A stretch of DNA of 52,247 nt from Halorubrum ezzemoulense DSM 17463 (GTDB lineage Archaea; Halobacteriota; Halobacteria; Halobacteriales; Haloferacaceae), in contig NZ_NEDJ01000018.1 of the NCBI RefSeq assembly GCF_002114285.1, positions 1 to 52,247 on the forward strand, written 5' to 3'. This document shows, piece by piece, positions 32,623 to 41,860 of the stretch. Each line of letters opens with the position of its first letter. Positions within the stretch are counted from its first letter, which is position 1. A program made the translations under genes and the position numbers. The notes under the pieces were generated by a model that saw only the letters and a program-made list of their open reading frames with translations, was not told where the DNA came from and made no database searches.

Positions 32623-34833
32623 TCAGTCGTCCGCTCGGGGGAGCGTGAGCGTGATCGCCGTACCGCGGGGCTCCGCGCTCGCGACGGCGGCCGAGCCGCC
32701 CGACTGTCGAACGACCCAGTAGACGAGCCACAGCCCGAGGCCGCTGCCGTGGTACAGCGCGTCGACCGCCGTGCCGTCGACGAGGACGTCTCGGTCCATC
32801 CCGGTCAACCCCGGCCCGTCGTCCTCGACGCGGACCTCGACCGCGTCGGGCCGGGCCTCGACCGACACCGCGACGGTCGGCCGGTCGCGGTCGTGATGTT
32901 CGACCGCGTTTCGGACCAGTTCGTCGATCGCCCGCGAGATCCACGTCGTCGCGGACGCCGTCGCGTGCCCGTCGTCGGGCACCGAGACGCCGACCGTCGC
33001 GTTCGGGAACTCCTCGTCCCGCTCCGCGGCCACCTGTCGGGCGACGCGCCCGATGTCGACGGGTTCGGTCTCCGGCGCGTCGCTCAGCACCTCGGTGATG
33101 TGGTGGGACTTCTCGCTCGTCTCCAGCAGGTCGTCGGCCCGCGACACGATGTACTCGGCCGCGTCGGCGGGGTCGACGGCCCCCGCCGCGATCTGCTTCG
33201 CCCGTCCCCGGACGACCGTCAGCGCGTTCCGGAGGTTGTGCTGGAGGACTCTGTCGACGACCCTGAGCTGTCGCGCGCGGTTCTCGCTGTCGGTCACGTC
33301 CCGAAGCACGCCGACGACCCCGGCGGGCTCCTCGCTCTCGGGGCTGTCGAGGGGGTAGTACCGCACGTCCATCGTCCGCGTCCCGCGGGTCGGGTGCGTC
33401 CGGGTCGTCCGGTACTCCACCGACTCCCCCCGGAGCGCGCTCTCCACCTCACGCTCGACCCGCCGGTAGTCGTCGTCGGGGACGATGTCAGCGAGCGTCA
33501 CGTCCGTCACGTCGCCGTCGCCGAGGTCGTGATACTCGCGGTACTGGGGGTTCGCGAACAGGAGTCGACCCTCGCGGTCGACCGCGGCGATGAGGTCGGT
33601 CGCGCCGTTGATCGCGCGCTCGTACCGCTCCAAGTCGCGTTCGCGCTCCTTGCGCTCGGTGACGTCCCGACAGATGGCGAACGTGCCGGCCAGATCGCCG
33701 TCGGCGTCGTAGTAGGGGTACCGCTGCGTGCTGAACGTCGCCGCCCGGTCGCTCTCGGGGAACGTCGGCGATATCTCGTACTCGGTCATCGCCTCGGTTT
33801 CGAGCACCTCCCGCCGCCGCGCGTCGACCTCGGCGGCCGCCTCCGGGTCCATGAACGCGAACTCGTCGCCGCCGTACAGCTCCTCGCGGGGTATCCCGGC
33901 GAACTCGCTCACCGCCTCGTTGAGCAGCTCGAACTCGCCGTCGCGGTTCTGGAGGAGGACGGGGTCGTCGAGCTGCTCGACGATGTCCCGGTACTGCTTC
34001 AACCGCCCCGTTGCGGCCTTCCGTTCCGTGATGTCCGTCTGAATGGCGACGAACCGCGTGATCTCGCCGTCGTCGTCGACGACCGGCGCGATGGTCTGGT
34101 GGGCGTGGTACGGCGTGCCGTCGCGCCGCCGGTCGACGATCTCCTCTTCCCACACGTCCCCGGCCAAGAGCGTCGACCACAGCGCGTCGTAGTACTCGTC
34201 GGACATCTCGCCGGAGTTGAGTATCGCCGGCGTCTCCCCTAGAGCCTCCGCGGTCTCGTAGCCGGTGTTGTCCGTGAACGCCGGGTTGACGTACTCGATC
34301 GTCCCGTCGGTGTCGGTGACGTAGATCGCGTGCCCGGCGTGTTCGACGAGGTTGCGGAACGTCTCCGCCCGCTGCCCGCCGATCTCCTCGACGCCGTCGC
34401 GGAAGATCCCAGTGTACACCGCGTCGCAGTCGTCCGGACTCGGCTCGCCGTCGCCGCCCCCGCTGCCGTCGTCGTCTCCGTCGCCGTCGCGGCCCTCTCG
34501 ACCCGGGCCGTGTTCGTGAAAGCGGGCGGAGAACGTCACCGTGTGACCGTCGGCGTGCCGGATCGGCACCGAGACGCTCCCGCTCTCGTCGAGCCCCTCG
34601 GCCCGAGCGAGCCGGTCGCGAACCGACCTGCTACCCGCATCGCCCACGTCCGACACGACGACGGAGGCGAGGTCGCGCCCAAGTAGCTCGTCGGGCGCGT
34701 AGCCGAACGCCGCTTCGGTCGCGGGGTTGACGTAGACGACGGTCCCCTCGCGGTCGAGTGAGACCACCGGGTCCGAACACTCCGCGACGAAGGCGGCGAA
34801 GAACTCGTCGTCGGGGGACCGTCCGGAGCTCAT
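32623..34833 (-). CDS. Multi-PAS sensor histidine kinase
   Basis: 736 residues, no membrane segment, so a cytoplasmic sensor. Four PAS-type repeats are visible: DPVVSLDREGTVVYVNPATEAAFGY (about 20), HAIYVTDTDGTIEYVNPAFTDNTGY (about 175), DPVLLQNRDGEFELLNEAV (about 305), and DLIAAVDREGRLLFANPQYREYH (about 425). The phosphoacceptor is in VVDRVLQHNLRNALTVVRGR, and the ATPase has N-box ELVRNAVEHHD and DDGPGL and GSGLGLWLVYWVV. A Gly/Asp-rich linker near residue 130 is low-complexity. No response regulator is adjacent. The H-box family HNLRN is common in haloarchaeal kinases. Confidence 0.92.
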   Translation of the reverse strand: MSSGRSPDDEFFAAFVAECSDPVVSLDREGTVVYVNPATEAAFGYAPDELLGRDLASVVVSDVGDAGSRSVRDRLARAEGLDESGSVSVPIRHADGHTVTFSARFHEHGPGREGRDGDGDDDGSGGGDGEPSPDDCDAVYTGIFRDGVEEIGGQRAETFRNLVEHAGHAIYVTDTDGTIEYVNPAFTDNTGYETAEALGETPAILNSGEMSDEYYDALWSTLLAGDVWEEEIVDRRRDGTPYHAHQTIAPVVDDDGEITRFVAIQTDITERKAATGRLKQYRDIVEQLDDPVLLQNRDGEFELLNEAVSEFAGIPREELYGGDEFAFMDPEAAAEVDARRREVLETEAMTEYEISPTFPESDRAATFSTQRYPYYDADGDLAGTFAICRDVTERKERERDLERYERAINGATDLIAAVDREGRLLFANPQYREYHDLGDGDVTDVTLADIVPDDDYRRVEREVESALRGESVEYRTTRTHPTRGTRTMDVRYYPLDSPESEEPAGVVGVLRDVTDSENRARQLRVVDRVLQHNLRNALTVVRGRAKQIAAGAVDPADAAEYIVSRADDLLETSEKSHHITEVLSDAPETEPVDIGRVARQVAAERDEEFPNATVGVSVPDDGHATASATTWISRAIDELVRNAVEHHDRDRPTVAVSVEARPDAVEVRVEDDGPGLTGMDRDVLVDGTAVDALYHGSGLGLWLVYWVVRQSGGSAAVASAEPRGTAITLTLPRADD

Positions 34834-34894
34834 CGGTATGAGGAATACGCGCTCGCGGCCCAAAAGGTACCGGAACTCGCGGCGGTGCCGCGGT

Positions 34895-36133
34895 CTACTG
34901 CTCCGTCGTCGCCGCCAGGTCGTCGACTGAGAACCCGGGCTCCATGAGGAGGTCGGTCTGCCCGCTCACGTCGCGCCCCTCGCGCATCAGCTGCTTGAAG
35001 GCGGACTGCGGCGAGAGGTCGCCGATGAGCACGCCGCCCACGACCTTCCCGTCCTTCAGCGCGACGCGGCGCCACTCGTTCTCGCCGGTGGTCGCCTCCA
35101 CGGAGTCGTCGCCGAGCGTCGGGTGGCCGAACGAGAGGAACGGGAAGTCGAAGTGCGTGATCGAGTACGAGGAGACCCACTCGAACTCCTCGGCGCCGTA
35201 GTCGACCATGCTCCGGGCGGCGATCGTCCCCTGCTCTTTCGCGGACCCCCACGAGCCGTTCTTCGCGCGCTCGCCGAGGATGAGGTCGTTGAACGTCGTG
35301 ATGTCGCCCGCGGCGAACACGTTGTCGACGTTGGTTCGCATGAACTCGTCGACGACGATGCCGTCGTCGAGCTCCAGCGGCGTGTCTTGGAGGAGCTCGG
35401 TGTTGAAGTCGAGCCCGATGGCGACGCCCGCGAAGTCGCACTCGTAGCGCTCGCCGTTCGGGTCGACCGCGGCCTCGACGTGGCCGTCGTCGTCGACCTC
35501 GAAGTGGTCCACGCCCGAGCCGAAGACGGGCTCGACGCCGCGCTCGCGCATCGCCTCGTGCATGATCTCTGCGCCCTCCTCCGAGAGCGCGTAGCGCCAC
35601 CAGTTGTCGCCGCGCATGAGGTACTTCGCCTCGACGCCCTGCGCGCCGCAGATGGCCGCGAAGTCGATGCCGAGCAGTCCGGCGCCGACGATGACAGCCT
35701 GCTCGGCGCCCTCGACGCTCTCTTTGATCCGGCGGGCGTCCTGGAAGGTCCAGAAGTGGTGGATCCCCTCCGCGTCGGCGTTCTCGACCGGGAGCTGCTG
35801 GGGCGTGCCGCCGACGGCCAGCAGGAGGGAATCGTACTCGAACGTCTCGCCCTCGTGGGTGTGGACCGCGTCGTTCTCGATGTCGATGTCGACGACGACC
35901 GTGTTGAGCCGGAGGTCGACGTCGTGGTCGTCGTACCACGATTCCTGATGGATCGAGATCGGGGCCTCGGGGAGCTTCCCCTTCGCGTACTCCTTGATCA
36001 GGATCCGGTTGTAGAGGGACTCTCCCTCGTCCGTGAGAACCGTGATCTCGGCGTCGGGCACTTCATCGCGGAGGGTCTCGGCCGCGGACGCGCCCGCGAT
36101 ACCGTCACCGACGATCACGTACGAATCGCTCAT
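34895..36133 (-). CDS. NAD(P)/FAD-dependent oxidoreductase
   Basis: 412 residues. SYVIVGDGIAGASAAETLRDEVPD is the FAD motif, AVIVGAGLLGIDFAAICGAQGVEA near residue 147 the NAD(P)H motif, and VDNVFAAGDITTF near residue 270 the second FAD contact. This is the rubredoxin-reductase / nitrite-reductase-like branch of pyridine nucleotide oxidoreductases; no redox-active CxxC pair is present, so it probably passes electrons to a separate protein. The start at ATG 36133 puts the FAD motif at the N-terminus; an in-frame upstream ATG would add 13 residues (MTTHINRESERRD). Confidence 0.9.
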   Translation of the reverse strand: MSDSYVIVGDGIAGASAAETLRDEVPDAEITVLTDEGESLYNRILIKEYAKGKLPEAPISIHQESWYDDHDVDLRLNTVVVDIDIENDAVHTHEGETFEYDSLLLAVGGTPQQLPVENADAEGIHHFWTFQDARRIKESVEGAEQAVIVGAGLLGIDFAAICGAQGVEAKYLMRGDNWWRYALSEEGAEIMHEAMRERGVEPVFGSGVDHFEVDDDGHVEAAVDPNGERYECDFAGVAIGLDFNTELLQDTPLELDDGIVVDEFMRTNVDNVFAAGDITTFNDLILGERAKNGSWGSAKEQGTIAARSMVDYGAEEFEWVSSYSITHFDFPFLSFGHPTLGDDSVEATTGENEWRRVALKDGKVVGGVLIGDLSPQSAFKQLMREGRDVSGQTDLLMEPGFSVDDLAATTEQ

Positions 36134-36291
36134 ATCCCGGCGTTCGGATTCACGGTTAATGTGGGTTGTCATCCGCGCCCGCCACTGTGCGGCCGAGACG
36201 CACGCCCGCCGGAAACGCCGTACTCGGGGCCTTCTCGCGACGGGGCGAGGGCGGTCGATCGCGGACGCCCGCGGAAAAAGTCGCGTCCCGG

Positions 36292-36861
36292 TCAGTGGTC
36301 CGCGCCGGCCGGCTCCGCGGGGAAGTCCCGCTCGCCGGCCTCGATCGCGACGTCGAGCCAGTTCTCCGTCGGTACGAGCGGGCACTCGTAGGCGTGGTTG
36401 TACGCGCACGTCGGGTTGTACGCCAGGTTGAAGTCCACGATCCACTCGCCGTCGACGCGGTCGCGGTCGGGCTCCAGATCGAGGTAGCGACCGGCGCCGT
36501 ACGTCTCCTCGCCGCTGGTCGCGTCGCGGAACGGCACCCAGAACCGGTCCGCGCCGTCGGCCGGTCGGTACGCCTGAAGCGTCGCCTGCTCGCCGTCGAC
36601 CTCGAAGCGGAACTCGCCCCAGCGGCTGTACGTCTGCTCACCGTCGGCGGTCGTCTCGACGGTCACCGTCTCCTTCTCGTCGTGCTCGTGGAGCGGGACC
36701 ACGAACCGGAACGCCGGGTCCGGATCGAAGTACGCCAGTCCGGGGAACGCGTCGCCTCGCATCGAGACCGGCAGCGGCGACCGGGCCGAGTCGCGGAACT
36801 GCTCGACCTTCGCCGCTCGCTGCGCCTCCACCTGCGCCGCCCAGTCGTCAGCGTCGTCCAT
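36292..36861 (-). CDS. DUF1684 family protein
   Basis: 189 residues. It has GLAYFDPDPAFRFVVPL, GEFRFEVDGEQATLQAYRP, FWVPFRDATSGEETYGAGRYLDLEP and the C-terminal FNLAYNPTCAYNHAYECPLVPTENWLDVAIEAGER, all typical of the DUF1684 family (PF07920). The conserved block with YNPxCAYN is characteristic and may be a binding site. The biochemical function is unknown. The N-terminus here starts at ATG 36861. Confidence 0.88.
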   Translation of the reverse strand: MDDADDWAAQVEAQRAAKVEQFRDSARSPLPVSMRGDAFPGLAYFDPDPAFRFVVPLHEHDEKETVTVETTADGEQTYSRWGEFRFEVDGEQATLQAYRPADGADRFWVPFRDATSGEETYGAGRYLDLEPDRDRVDGEWIVDFNLAYNPTCAYNHAYECPLVPTENWLDVAIEAGERDFPAEPAGADH

Positions 36862-36937
36862 GATCGGCTTAGTATTGTGCTCCACACACAATAATAATTC
36901 CGACCACGGAAGCCTCGACCCCGCCGGCGACAGAAGG

Positions 36938-36949
36938 CACTTATAATCC
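36938..36949 (+). promoter_or_regulatory. TATA box of the PQQ-propeller gene
   Basis: CACTTATAATCC is centred about 25 bp before GTG 36968, supporting that start codon. Confidence 0.6.
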
Positions 36950-36967
36950 TCTCGGGGACGTTGCGGC

Positions 36968-38188
36968 GTGAACAGACGAACTGCCCTCTCCACCTTGGCG
37001 GTCGGTGGGTTCGTCGGAGTTGGTGGCTGTCTCGACAACGTGCGCGGCGGCGACGACGAGCGATCGGACAGCGACCGCCCGGACCCCGAACTGAACCGGG
37101 AGGTCGAGACGAACGGCGCCGAGGACAGCGCACGCTCGCAGTTCCAGTGGGGACCGGCGCACGGAGGACACCGCGAGGAGGCGGGACCGAAAGACGATGT
37201 CGACGTGTTCTGGCGCCGGACGCCGTACCGGTACGACCACTCACAGCCGGTCGTCGTGGGCGATCGGGTGTACGTCTCGTTCTCGGGGACCTTGTTTCGT
37301 CTCGGTCTCGCGACCGGCGAGGTACAGTGGTCGACGGAGGTCGGTCACGACGGGTCGTCGACGCCGGCGGTTCGCGACGGCATCGCATACGTGACGGTGT
37401 GGAACGGCGGAGGCGAGACAGACCGCGGACTGGCGGCCGTCGACGCCGAGAGCGGCGAGGTGCGGTGGCGGCGGCTGACCGACGCGGAGATCACGACGGC
37501 GCCGACCGTGACCACCGACGGCGTGTTCGTGGGAGGCGGCTACGAGACGCAGACCGTCGCGGCGTTCGACCGCGACGGGACCGAACGGTGGCGCAACGAC
37601 CTCGCTGAGTACGCTTCCGCGCCCGCCGTCGCCGACGGAACTGTCGTCTACAGCGCGGGCGGTCCTCGTGTCGTCGCCTACGACGCCGCCTCGGGAGCGG
37701 AACTGTGGACGACCGACGTCGACGGCGACGCGACCGCGACGCCGACCGTCGCCGACGGCCGCGTCCTGATCGGAACGCGGGCCGGGACCCTGTACGCGCT
37801 CGACCTCGGCGACGGAAGCGTTGAACGGACTGACGACTTCCCGGGGCCCGTCCGGCGATCGGTCGCCGTCACGGCCGACAGAGCGGTTGTTCCGACCGAA
37901 CTCGGCCTCGTCGCCGTCGGCGACGGCGGCGAGCGCCTGTGGAGCGACGAAAAGATCGCCGGCGCGACCGCGCCGATGGTCGCGGACGGGGTCGCGTACC
38001 TCGGCGACGGTCGGACCGTCCGCGCGATCGCGGTCGAAGACGGGACAGAGCGGTGGTCCTTCCGGAGTCGCGAGCGCTCTTACACCGACGTCCTCCTCCA
38101 GGGCGTCCGCGCCGCCCCGACCGTCGTCGACGGCGTCGTCCTCGCGGCGACCCATGCGGGTGATGTGTACGCGCTCGGCGAGAGCTGA
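36968..38188 (+). CDS. PQQ-like beta-propeller lipoprotein
   Basis: 406 residues from GTG 36968. The N-terminus MNRRTALSTLAVGGFVGVGGCLDN has a twin-arginine motif and a lipobox ending in GGC, so the protein is exported by Tat and lipid-anchored. The rest shows repeated PQQ-like blades, for example LATGEVQWSTEVG, DAESGEVRWRRLTD, DRDGTERWRNDL, DAASGAELWTTDVDGD and EDGTERWSFRSRE. No catalytic PQQ-dehydrogenase residues are recognisable, so it probably serves as a binding scaffold at the cell surface. It is divergent from the DUF1684 gene. Confidence 0.9.
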   Translation: MNRRTALSTLAVGGFVGVGGCLDNVRGGDDERSDSDRPDPELNREVETNGAEDSARSQFQWGPAHGGHREEAGPKDDVDVFWRRTPYRYDHSQPVVVGDRVYVSFSGTLFRLGLATGEVQWSTEVGHDGSSTPAVRDGIAYVTVWNGGGETDRGLAAVDAESGEVRWRRLTDAEITTAPTVTTDGVFVGGGYETQTVAAFDRDGTERWRNDLAEYASAPAVADGTVVYSAGGPRVVAYDAASGAELWTTDVDGDATATPTVADGRVLIGTRAGTLYALDLGDGSVERTDDFPGPVRRSVAVTADRAVVPTELGLVAVGDGGERLWSDEKIAGATAPMVADGVAYLGDGRTVRAIAVEDGTERWSFRSRERSYTDVLLQGVRAAPTVVDGVVLAATHAGDVYALGES

Positions 38189-38260
38189 AACGGTTGCCGG
38201 GTCGCGCTTCGACCCGATGAGACGCCACACATTCAAGAGCGTCCCGGCCCAATCGCGGAT

Positions 38261-38857
38261 ATGAAAATCCGGCAGAACATCCGTCATTGGGCCGCCAAGA
38301 AGGCGCTGACCACGCCGGTCGTCGGCGATGTCGCCAACGACAAGCTCGTCGACCTCCACACGAGCATCTTCCTCAACAAGGCGGACGAAGACCGGCGCGA
38401 GGAGCGCCGCGATCACCTCGACAGCTTCTTCGACGCGACGATGGACACCTACGTCGCCGCTTTGGAGGCCGGGTTCCCGGAGGCCGAGGCCCGCGAGATC
38501 ACCCACGTTCAGGCGAACTTCGACTTCTTCAACCACGGCTGGACGGAGATGATGGAGATCCCGGGCGACGAGCTCGAGGCGCACTACCGCCGGTACGAGT
38601 CCTTCTTCACCGACTTCGGGATCACCATCGACGACCCGCTGGGCGAGTTCCGCCCGCCCGAGGGTCTCGCCGAGGCCCCCGAGACGCCGGGGAAGCTCGA
38701 CGAGCCGGAGTACGAGAACGCGCTAGCCGGCTTCGCCGACGACGTGTACGTCGAGACCGACGACGGCGAGACGGTCGTGGGCGGCGGCGCAGAGGAGCCA
38801 GAGGAGGTAGACCCGGCGACCGCGCCCGGCCTCGACGAAGACGAAGCGAGCGCCTGA
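38261..38857 (+). CDS. DUF6149-like haloarchaeal protein
   Basis: 198 residues: a basic start (MKIRQNIRHWAAKKALTTPVVGDVANDKLVDLHTSIFLNKAD), then a helical region (REERRDHLDSFFDATMDTYVAALEAGFPEAEAREITHVQANFDFFNHGWTEMMEIPGDELEAHYRRYESFF), and a 60-residue acidic tail. No membrane helix or catalytic motif is visible. From memory, this pattern is an uncharacterised haloarchaeal family (DUF6149). Neighbours do not suggest a role. Confidence 0.75.
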   Translation: MKIRQNIRHWAAKKALTTPVVGDVANDKLVDLHTSIFLNKADEDRREERRDHLDSFFDATMDTYVAALEAGFPEAEAREITHVQANFDFFNHGWTEMMEIPGDELEAHYRRYESFFTDFGITIDDPLGEFRPPEGLAEAPETPGKLDEPEYENALAGFADDVYVETDDGETVVGGGAEEPEEVDPATAPGLDEDEASA

Positions 38858-38940
38858 TCGCCGTCACGGTCGGTCGGTAGATCCGCCTTCGCTCTCGCGT
38901 TCGCCGGCAGACCCGCCGACCGCGTCCGCCTGCCGGGCAC

Positions 38941-38950
38941 GTTTATAATC
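38941..38950 (+). promoter_or_regulatory. TATA box of the AI-2E family gene
   Basis: GTTTATAATC lies 21-30 bp before ATG 38971, the leaderless spacing. Confidence 0.6.
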
Positions 38951-38970
38951 CGCGGGGGACACCGTAGCGT

Positions 38971-39987
38971 ATGAACCGCGGGCAATCGTTCCTCCTCCTG
39001 CTCATGGGAGCGGTCTCGCTCCTCACGCTCTTCGTCATCCTCCCGTTCGTCGAGTACGTGATCGCGTCGGCGATCCTCGCGTTCATCCTCTACCCCTTCC
39101 ACCGGCGGCTCACGCGCCGGCTCCGCCGTCGCGTCTCGACGCGGTTCGGCGAGATGCTGTCGGCGTTGACGCTCATCCTCTCCGCCATCGTCGCCGTGAT
39201 CTTGCCGCTTGCGTACATCACGTTGGTGTTCGTCCGCGACCTCACCGCGATCGCGGCGGGCGAGACGTCGATAAACGTGGCCGCGATCGAAGCCGAAATC
39301 GCGACGCTCACGGGACAGGATCCCGAGATCGGCGATCTCCTCCAGACCGGCGGCGAACTACTCGTCCAGACGCTGTTCGGCGGGTTTAGCGGTGTTTTGA
39401 ACACGGCGATCCGAGCGTCGGTCGGCCTGTCGCTCGCGCTCTTTCTGGTGTACTACACCCTTATCGACGGTCCGGCGTTCGTCGGGTGGCTCCGAGAGAC
39501 GAGCCCGCTGCCGGCGGAGGTCACAGCCGACCTCGTCGACCGCGTCAACGTGATGACTCGGGGGGTCGTCATCGGCCACATCTCGGTCGCGCTGCTCCAA
39601 GCACTGGTCGCCGGGCTCGGCCTGTGGGCCGCCGGCATCCCCAACGTGGTGTTCTGGACGTTCGTGATGGCGGTGCTGGCGCTTTTACCCCTCATCGGGG
39701 CCTTCTTCGTGTGGGGGCCGGCGGCCGCCTACCTCGTGATCATCGACCAGGTGACCGCGGGCGTGTTCCTCGCCGTCTACGGCGTCGCGGTGATCGCGAT
39801 GGTTGACAACTACGCCCGACCGCTCGTCATCGACCAGCAGGCGCACCTCAACCCCGCGGTCATCCTCCTCGGCGTGTTCGGCGGCATCTACTCGGTCGGG
39901 TTCACCGGGCTCTTCGTCGGCCCCATCGTGATCGGCGTGCTCGCGGCCACGCTGGAGACGTTCCGGGAGGACTACGACGCGATCTGA
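38971..39987 (+). CDS. AI-2E family transporter (PerM/YdiK-like)
   Basis: 338 residues with about eight hydrophobic segments: two at the start (SFLLLLMGAVSLLTLFVILPF, YVIASAILAFILYPFHRRL), one near 65, an amphipathic loop at 90-130, and a C-terminal cluster containing LLPLIGAFFVWGPAAAYLVI and YARPLVIDQQAHLNPAVILLGVFGGIYSVGFTGLFVGPIVIG, the AI-2E signature. Members transport small molecules or ions (Na+/H+ antiport in some haloarchaea and bacteria); the substrate here is unknown. The gene is followed after 35 bp by a TspO gene. Confidence 0.92.
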   Translation: MNRGQSFLLLLMGAVSLLTLFVILPFVEYVIASAILAFILYPFHRRLTRRLRRRVSTRFGEMLSALTLILSAIVAVILPLAYITLVFVRDLTAIAAGETSINVAAIEAEIATLTGQDPEIGDLLQTGGELLVQTLFGGFSGVLNTAIRASVGLSLALFLVYYTLIDGPAFVGWLRETSPLPAEVTADLVDRVNVMTRGVVIGHISVALLQALVAGLGLWAAGIPNVVFWTFVMAVLALLPLIGAFFVWGPAAAYLVIIDQVTAGVFLAVYGVAVIAMVDNYARPLVIDQQAHLNPAVILLGVFGGIYSVGFTGLFVGPIVIGVLAATLETFREDYDAI

Positions 39988-40022
39988 GCGGGATTTAAGC
40001 CCGAGCGGGGTCGAGAACGCCC

Positions 40023-40535
40023 ATGGCGACGACCGCGACCTCTCGGCTTCCGGACCGACGCGACATCCTCCGCATCGCCGGCGCGGCGGTCGCCGTCAAC
40101 CTGATCGGCGCGCTCGGCGTCCCCTTCACCACGACACAGAGCGCGTGGTTCTCGGCGCTGGAGCTGCCCGCCTTCTACCCGCCCGGCTGGGCGTTCGGCG
40201 TCGTCTGGCCGATCCTGTACGCGCTGTGCGGCGCCGCGGCCGCCCTCGTCTCTCTCGCCGGACGCGACGGTGCGGCGTCGGCGGGCCGCGTTCGGACCGC
40301 GCTCGCGCTGTTCGGGATCCAGCTCGTCCTGAACGTCACGTGGTCGCCGGTCTTCTGGGGGCTCGAACGCCCCGACCTCGGGCTCGTCGTCCTCGCCGTC
40401 CTCCTCCCCTTGGTCGTCGCGACGGTCTGGGCGTTCGACCGCGTCGACCGGCGCGCGGCGGCGCTTCTCCTCCCCTACCTCGCGTGGGTCTGCTTCGCGA
40501 CCGCGCTCAATTACGCGATCTGGGCGCTCAACTAG
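40023..40535 (+). CDS. tspO: TspO/MBR family protein
   Basis: 170 residues with five membrane helices. The family motifs are visible: WFSALELPAFYPPGWAFGVVWPILYALCGAAA, LVLNVTWSPVFWGLERPDLGLVVLAVLL and LLPYLAWVCFATALNYAIWALN. TspO binds porphyrins and other tetrapyrroles and takes part in stress and light responses; in haloarchaea the role is open. It probably shares a transcript with the upstream AI-2E transporter. Its stop overlaps the tail end of the convergent GNAT gene. Confidence 0.93.
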   Translation: MATTATSRLPDRRDILRIAGAAVAVNLIGALGVPFTTTQSAWFSALELPAFYPPGWAFGVVWPILYALCGAAAALVSLAGRDGAASAGRVRTALALFGIQLVLNVTWSPVFWGLERPDLGLVVLAVLLPLVVATVWAFDRVDRRAAALLLPYLAWVCFATALNYAIWALN

Positions 40536-41161
40536 CCGCCGTCACGCGGGCTCCGGTCGAGTTCCGGAGGCCCGCGCTTCAGCCGCTCGGCGACGAATCG
40601 GCGCTCCGCTCGACTCAGTTCCCCGTCAGTCTCGCGAAACGCTTCCAGCCCCTCGCGGTACCGCTCTGGCTCTGCGTCCGCAGGCGCCGCCGCCGGTCGC
40701 GCCAGCTCCAACTCGGCGATACCCGTCTGCTCCCCCGTGTACGCGAAGCCGCACTTGTGGCACGCCTCGTATGCGAACGGGTTGTTCACGGCGATCTTCA
40801 CGCGCTCGAAGCCGGCGGCGGACAGGTCAGCGACGGTCTCGCCGATGAGCCGCGGGCCGACCCCCTCGCCGCGCCGCGCGGCGTGGACGGTGACGTAGCG
40901 GAGTCGACAGCAGGAGGGGTCGGTGCGGTCCGCGGAGAATGAGACGGCGGCGATCACGTCCTCGTCGAACGCGTCGGGGTTGACCGTTTCCGGCAGCGGT
41001 TCGTCGGGCTCCCACTCCGGCGCGGCCGGGCTCCCGTCCGGCGTCCGGATCACCGACTTCCCCGGCCCGCCGACGACGAACTTCCCGGCGTACGCGAAGG
41101 CCCGGTAATCGAGCCGCAGGGTGGTCCCCTCGTCCGGGGGACAGACGAGCGCGTACTCCAT
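40532..41161 (-). CDS. GNAT family acetyltransferase
   Basis: 209 residues. The acetyl-CoA pyrophosphate loop is VTVHAARRGEGVGPRLIGETVADL (RRGEGVG) near residue 93, followed by VKIAVNNPFAYEACHKCGFAYTGEQTG, where NNPFAYEACHKCGF is the motif B segment. The N-terminal part binds the substrate, and a C-terminal 60-residue acidic/basic extension follows (SRAERRFVAERLKRGPPELD). Substrate unknown. Confidence 0.85.
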   Translation of the reverse strand: MEYALVCPPDEGTTLRLDYRAFAYAGKFVVGGPGKSVIRTPDGSPAAPEWEPDEPLPETVNPDAFDEDVIAAVSFSADRTDPSCCRLRYVTVHAARRGEGVGPRLIGETVADLSAAGFERVKIAVNNPFAYEACHKCGFAYTGEQTGIAELELARPAAAPADAEPERYREGLEAFRETDGELSRAERRFVAERLKRGPPELDRSPRDGG

Positions 41162-41202
41162 GGGTCGTCGTACGGCGTCGAGCGGTTAAACACGGTCGGT
41201 GG

Positions 41203-41212
41203 CTCTTTATCC
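41203..41212 (+). promoter_or_regulatory. TATA box of the methyltransferase gene
   Basis: CTCTTTATCC is centred about 26 bp before ATG 41234, supporting a leaderless start. Confidence 0.6.
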
Positions 41213-41233
41213 GTCGCCGGGCTCATTCCGCTC

Positions 41234-41809
41234 ATGTACGGACTCGGCGACGTGGGCTTCTTCGACCGGGTAGCGCCGCTGTACGACCTCGCGATGCCGC
41301 CGGCGGACGGCGAGGCGCTCGCCGCGGGTCTCGCCCACGCCGAGTGTCCGATCGAGCGCCTCCTCGACGTCGGCGGCGGGTCCGGACGGGCGGCGGCCGC
41401 GCTGACCGGTCCCGACATCACGGTCGTCGACGCCTCCGTCGAGATGCTCTCACGGGCGCGGCGCGTCCGCGGACTCTCTGGCCTCGCCGGCGACGCGGGG
41501 CGACTCCCGTTCCGGGACGCCAGCGTCGACGCGGTCACGGTCGTCGACGCGTTCCACCACCTGCCCGATCAGGACGCCGCGCTCGCGGAGACAGCCCGCG
41601 CGCTCGTGCCCGGCGGCGCGCTCGTCGTCCGGGAGTTCGATCCGGACCACCCGCTCGGACGGCTCCTCGCCGTCGGCGAACGCGCGATCGGGATGGAGTC
41701 GCGGTTCCGCGCGCCGGACGACCTCGCGGCCGCGATGGACGACGCCGGCCTCGACCCGCGGATCGTCGATCGCGGGTTCGGCTATACGGTCGCCGGCGTT
41801 CGGCGCTGA
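41234..41809 (+). CDS. Class I SAM-dependent methyltransferase
   Basis: 191 residues. Motif I is LLDVGGGSGRAAAALTG near residue 43, the acidic end of strand 2 is VVDASVEMLSRAR, and motif IV/VI include AVTVVDAFHHLPDQDAALAETARALVPGGALVVREFD. This is the UbiE-like subgroup. The substrate is unknown; Trm112 is encoded 24 kb away and some archaeal methyltransferases depend on it. Confidence 0.9.
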   Translation: MYGLGDVGFFDRVAPLYDLAMPPADGEALAAGLAHAECPIERLLDVGGGSGRAAAALTGPDITVVDASVEMLSRARRVRGLSGLAGDAGRLPFRDASVDAVTVVDAFHHLPDQDAALAETARALVPGGALVVREFDPDHPLGRLLAVGERAIGMESRFRAPDDLAAAMDDAGLDPRIVDRGFGYTVAGVRR

Positions 41810-41860
41810 GTCGCCGCGAACTCGGCGTTCATACTTGACCGCAGAACCGAAGCCGACGCG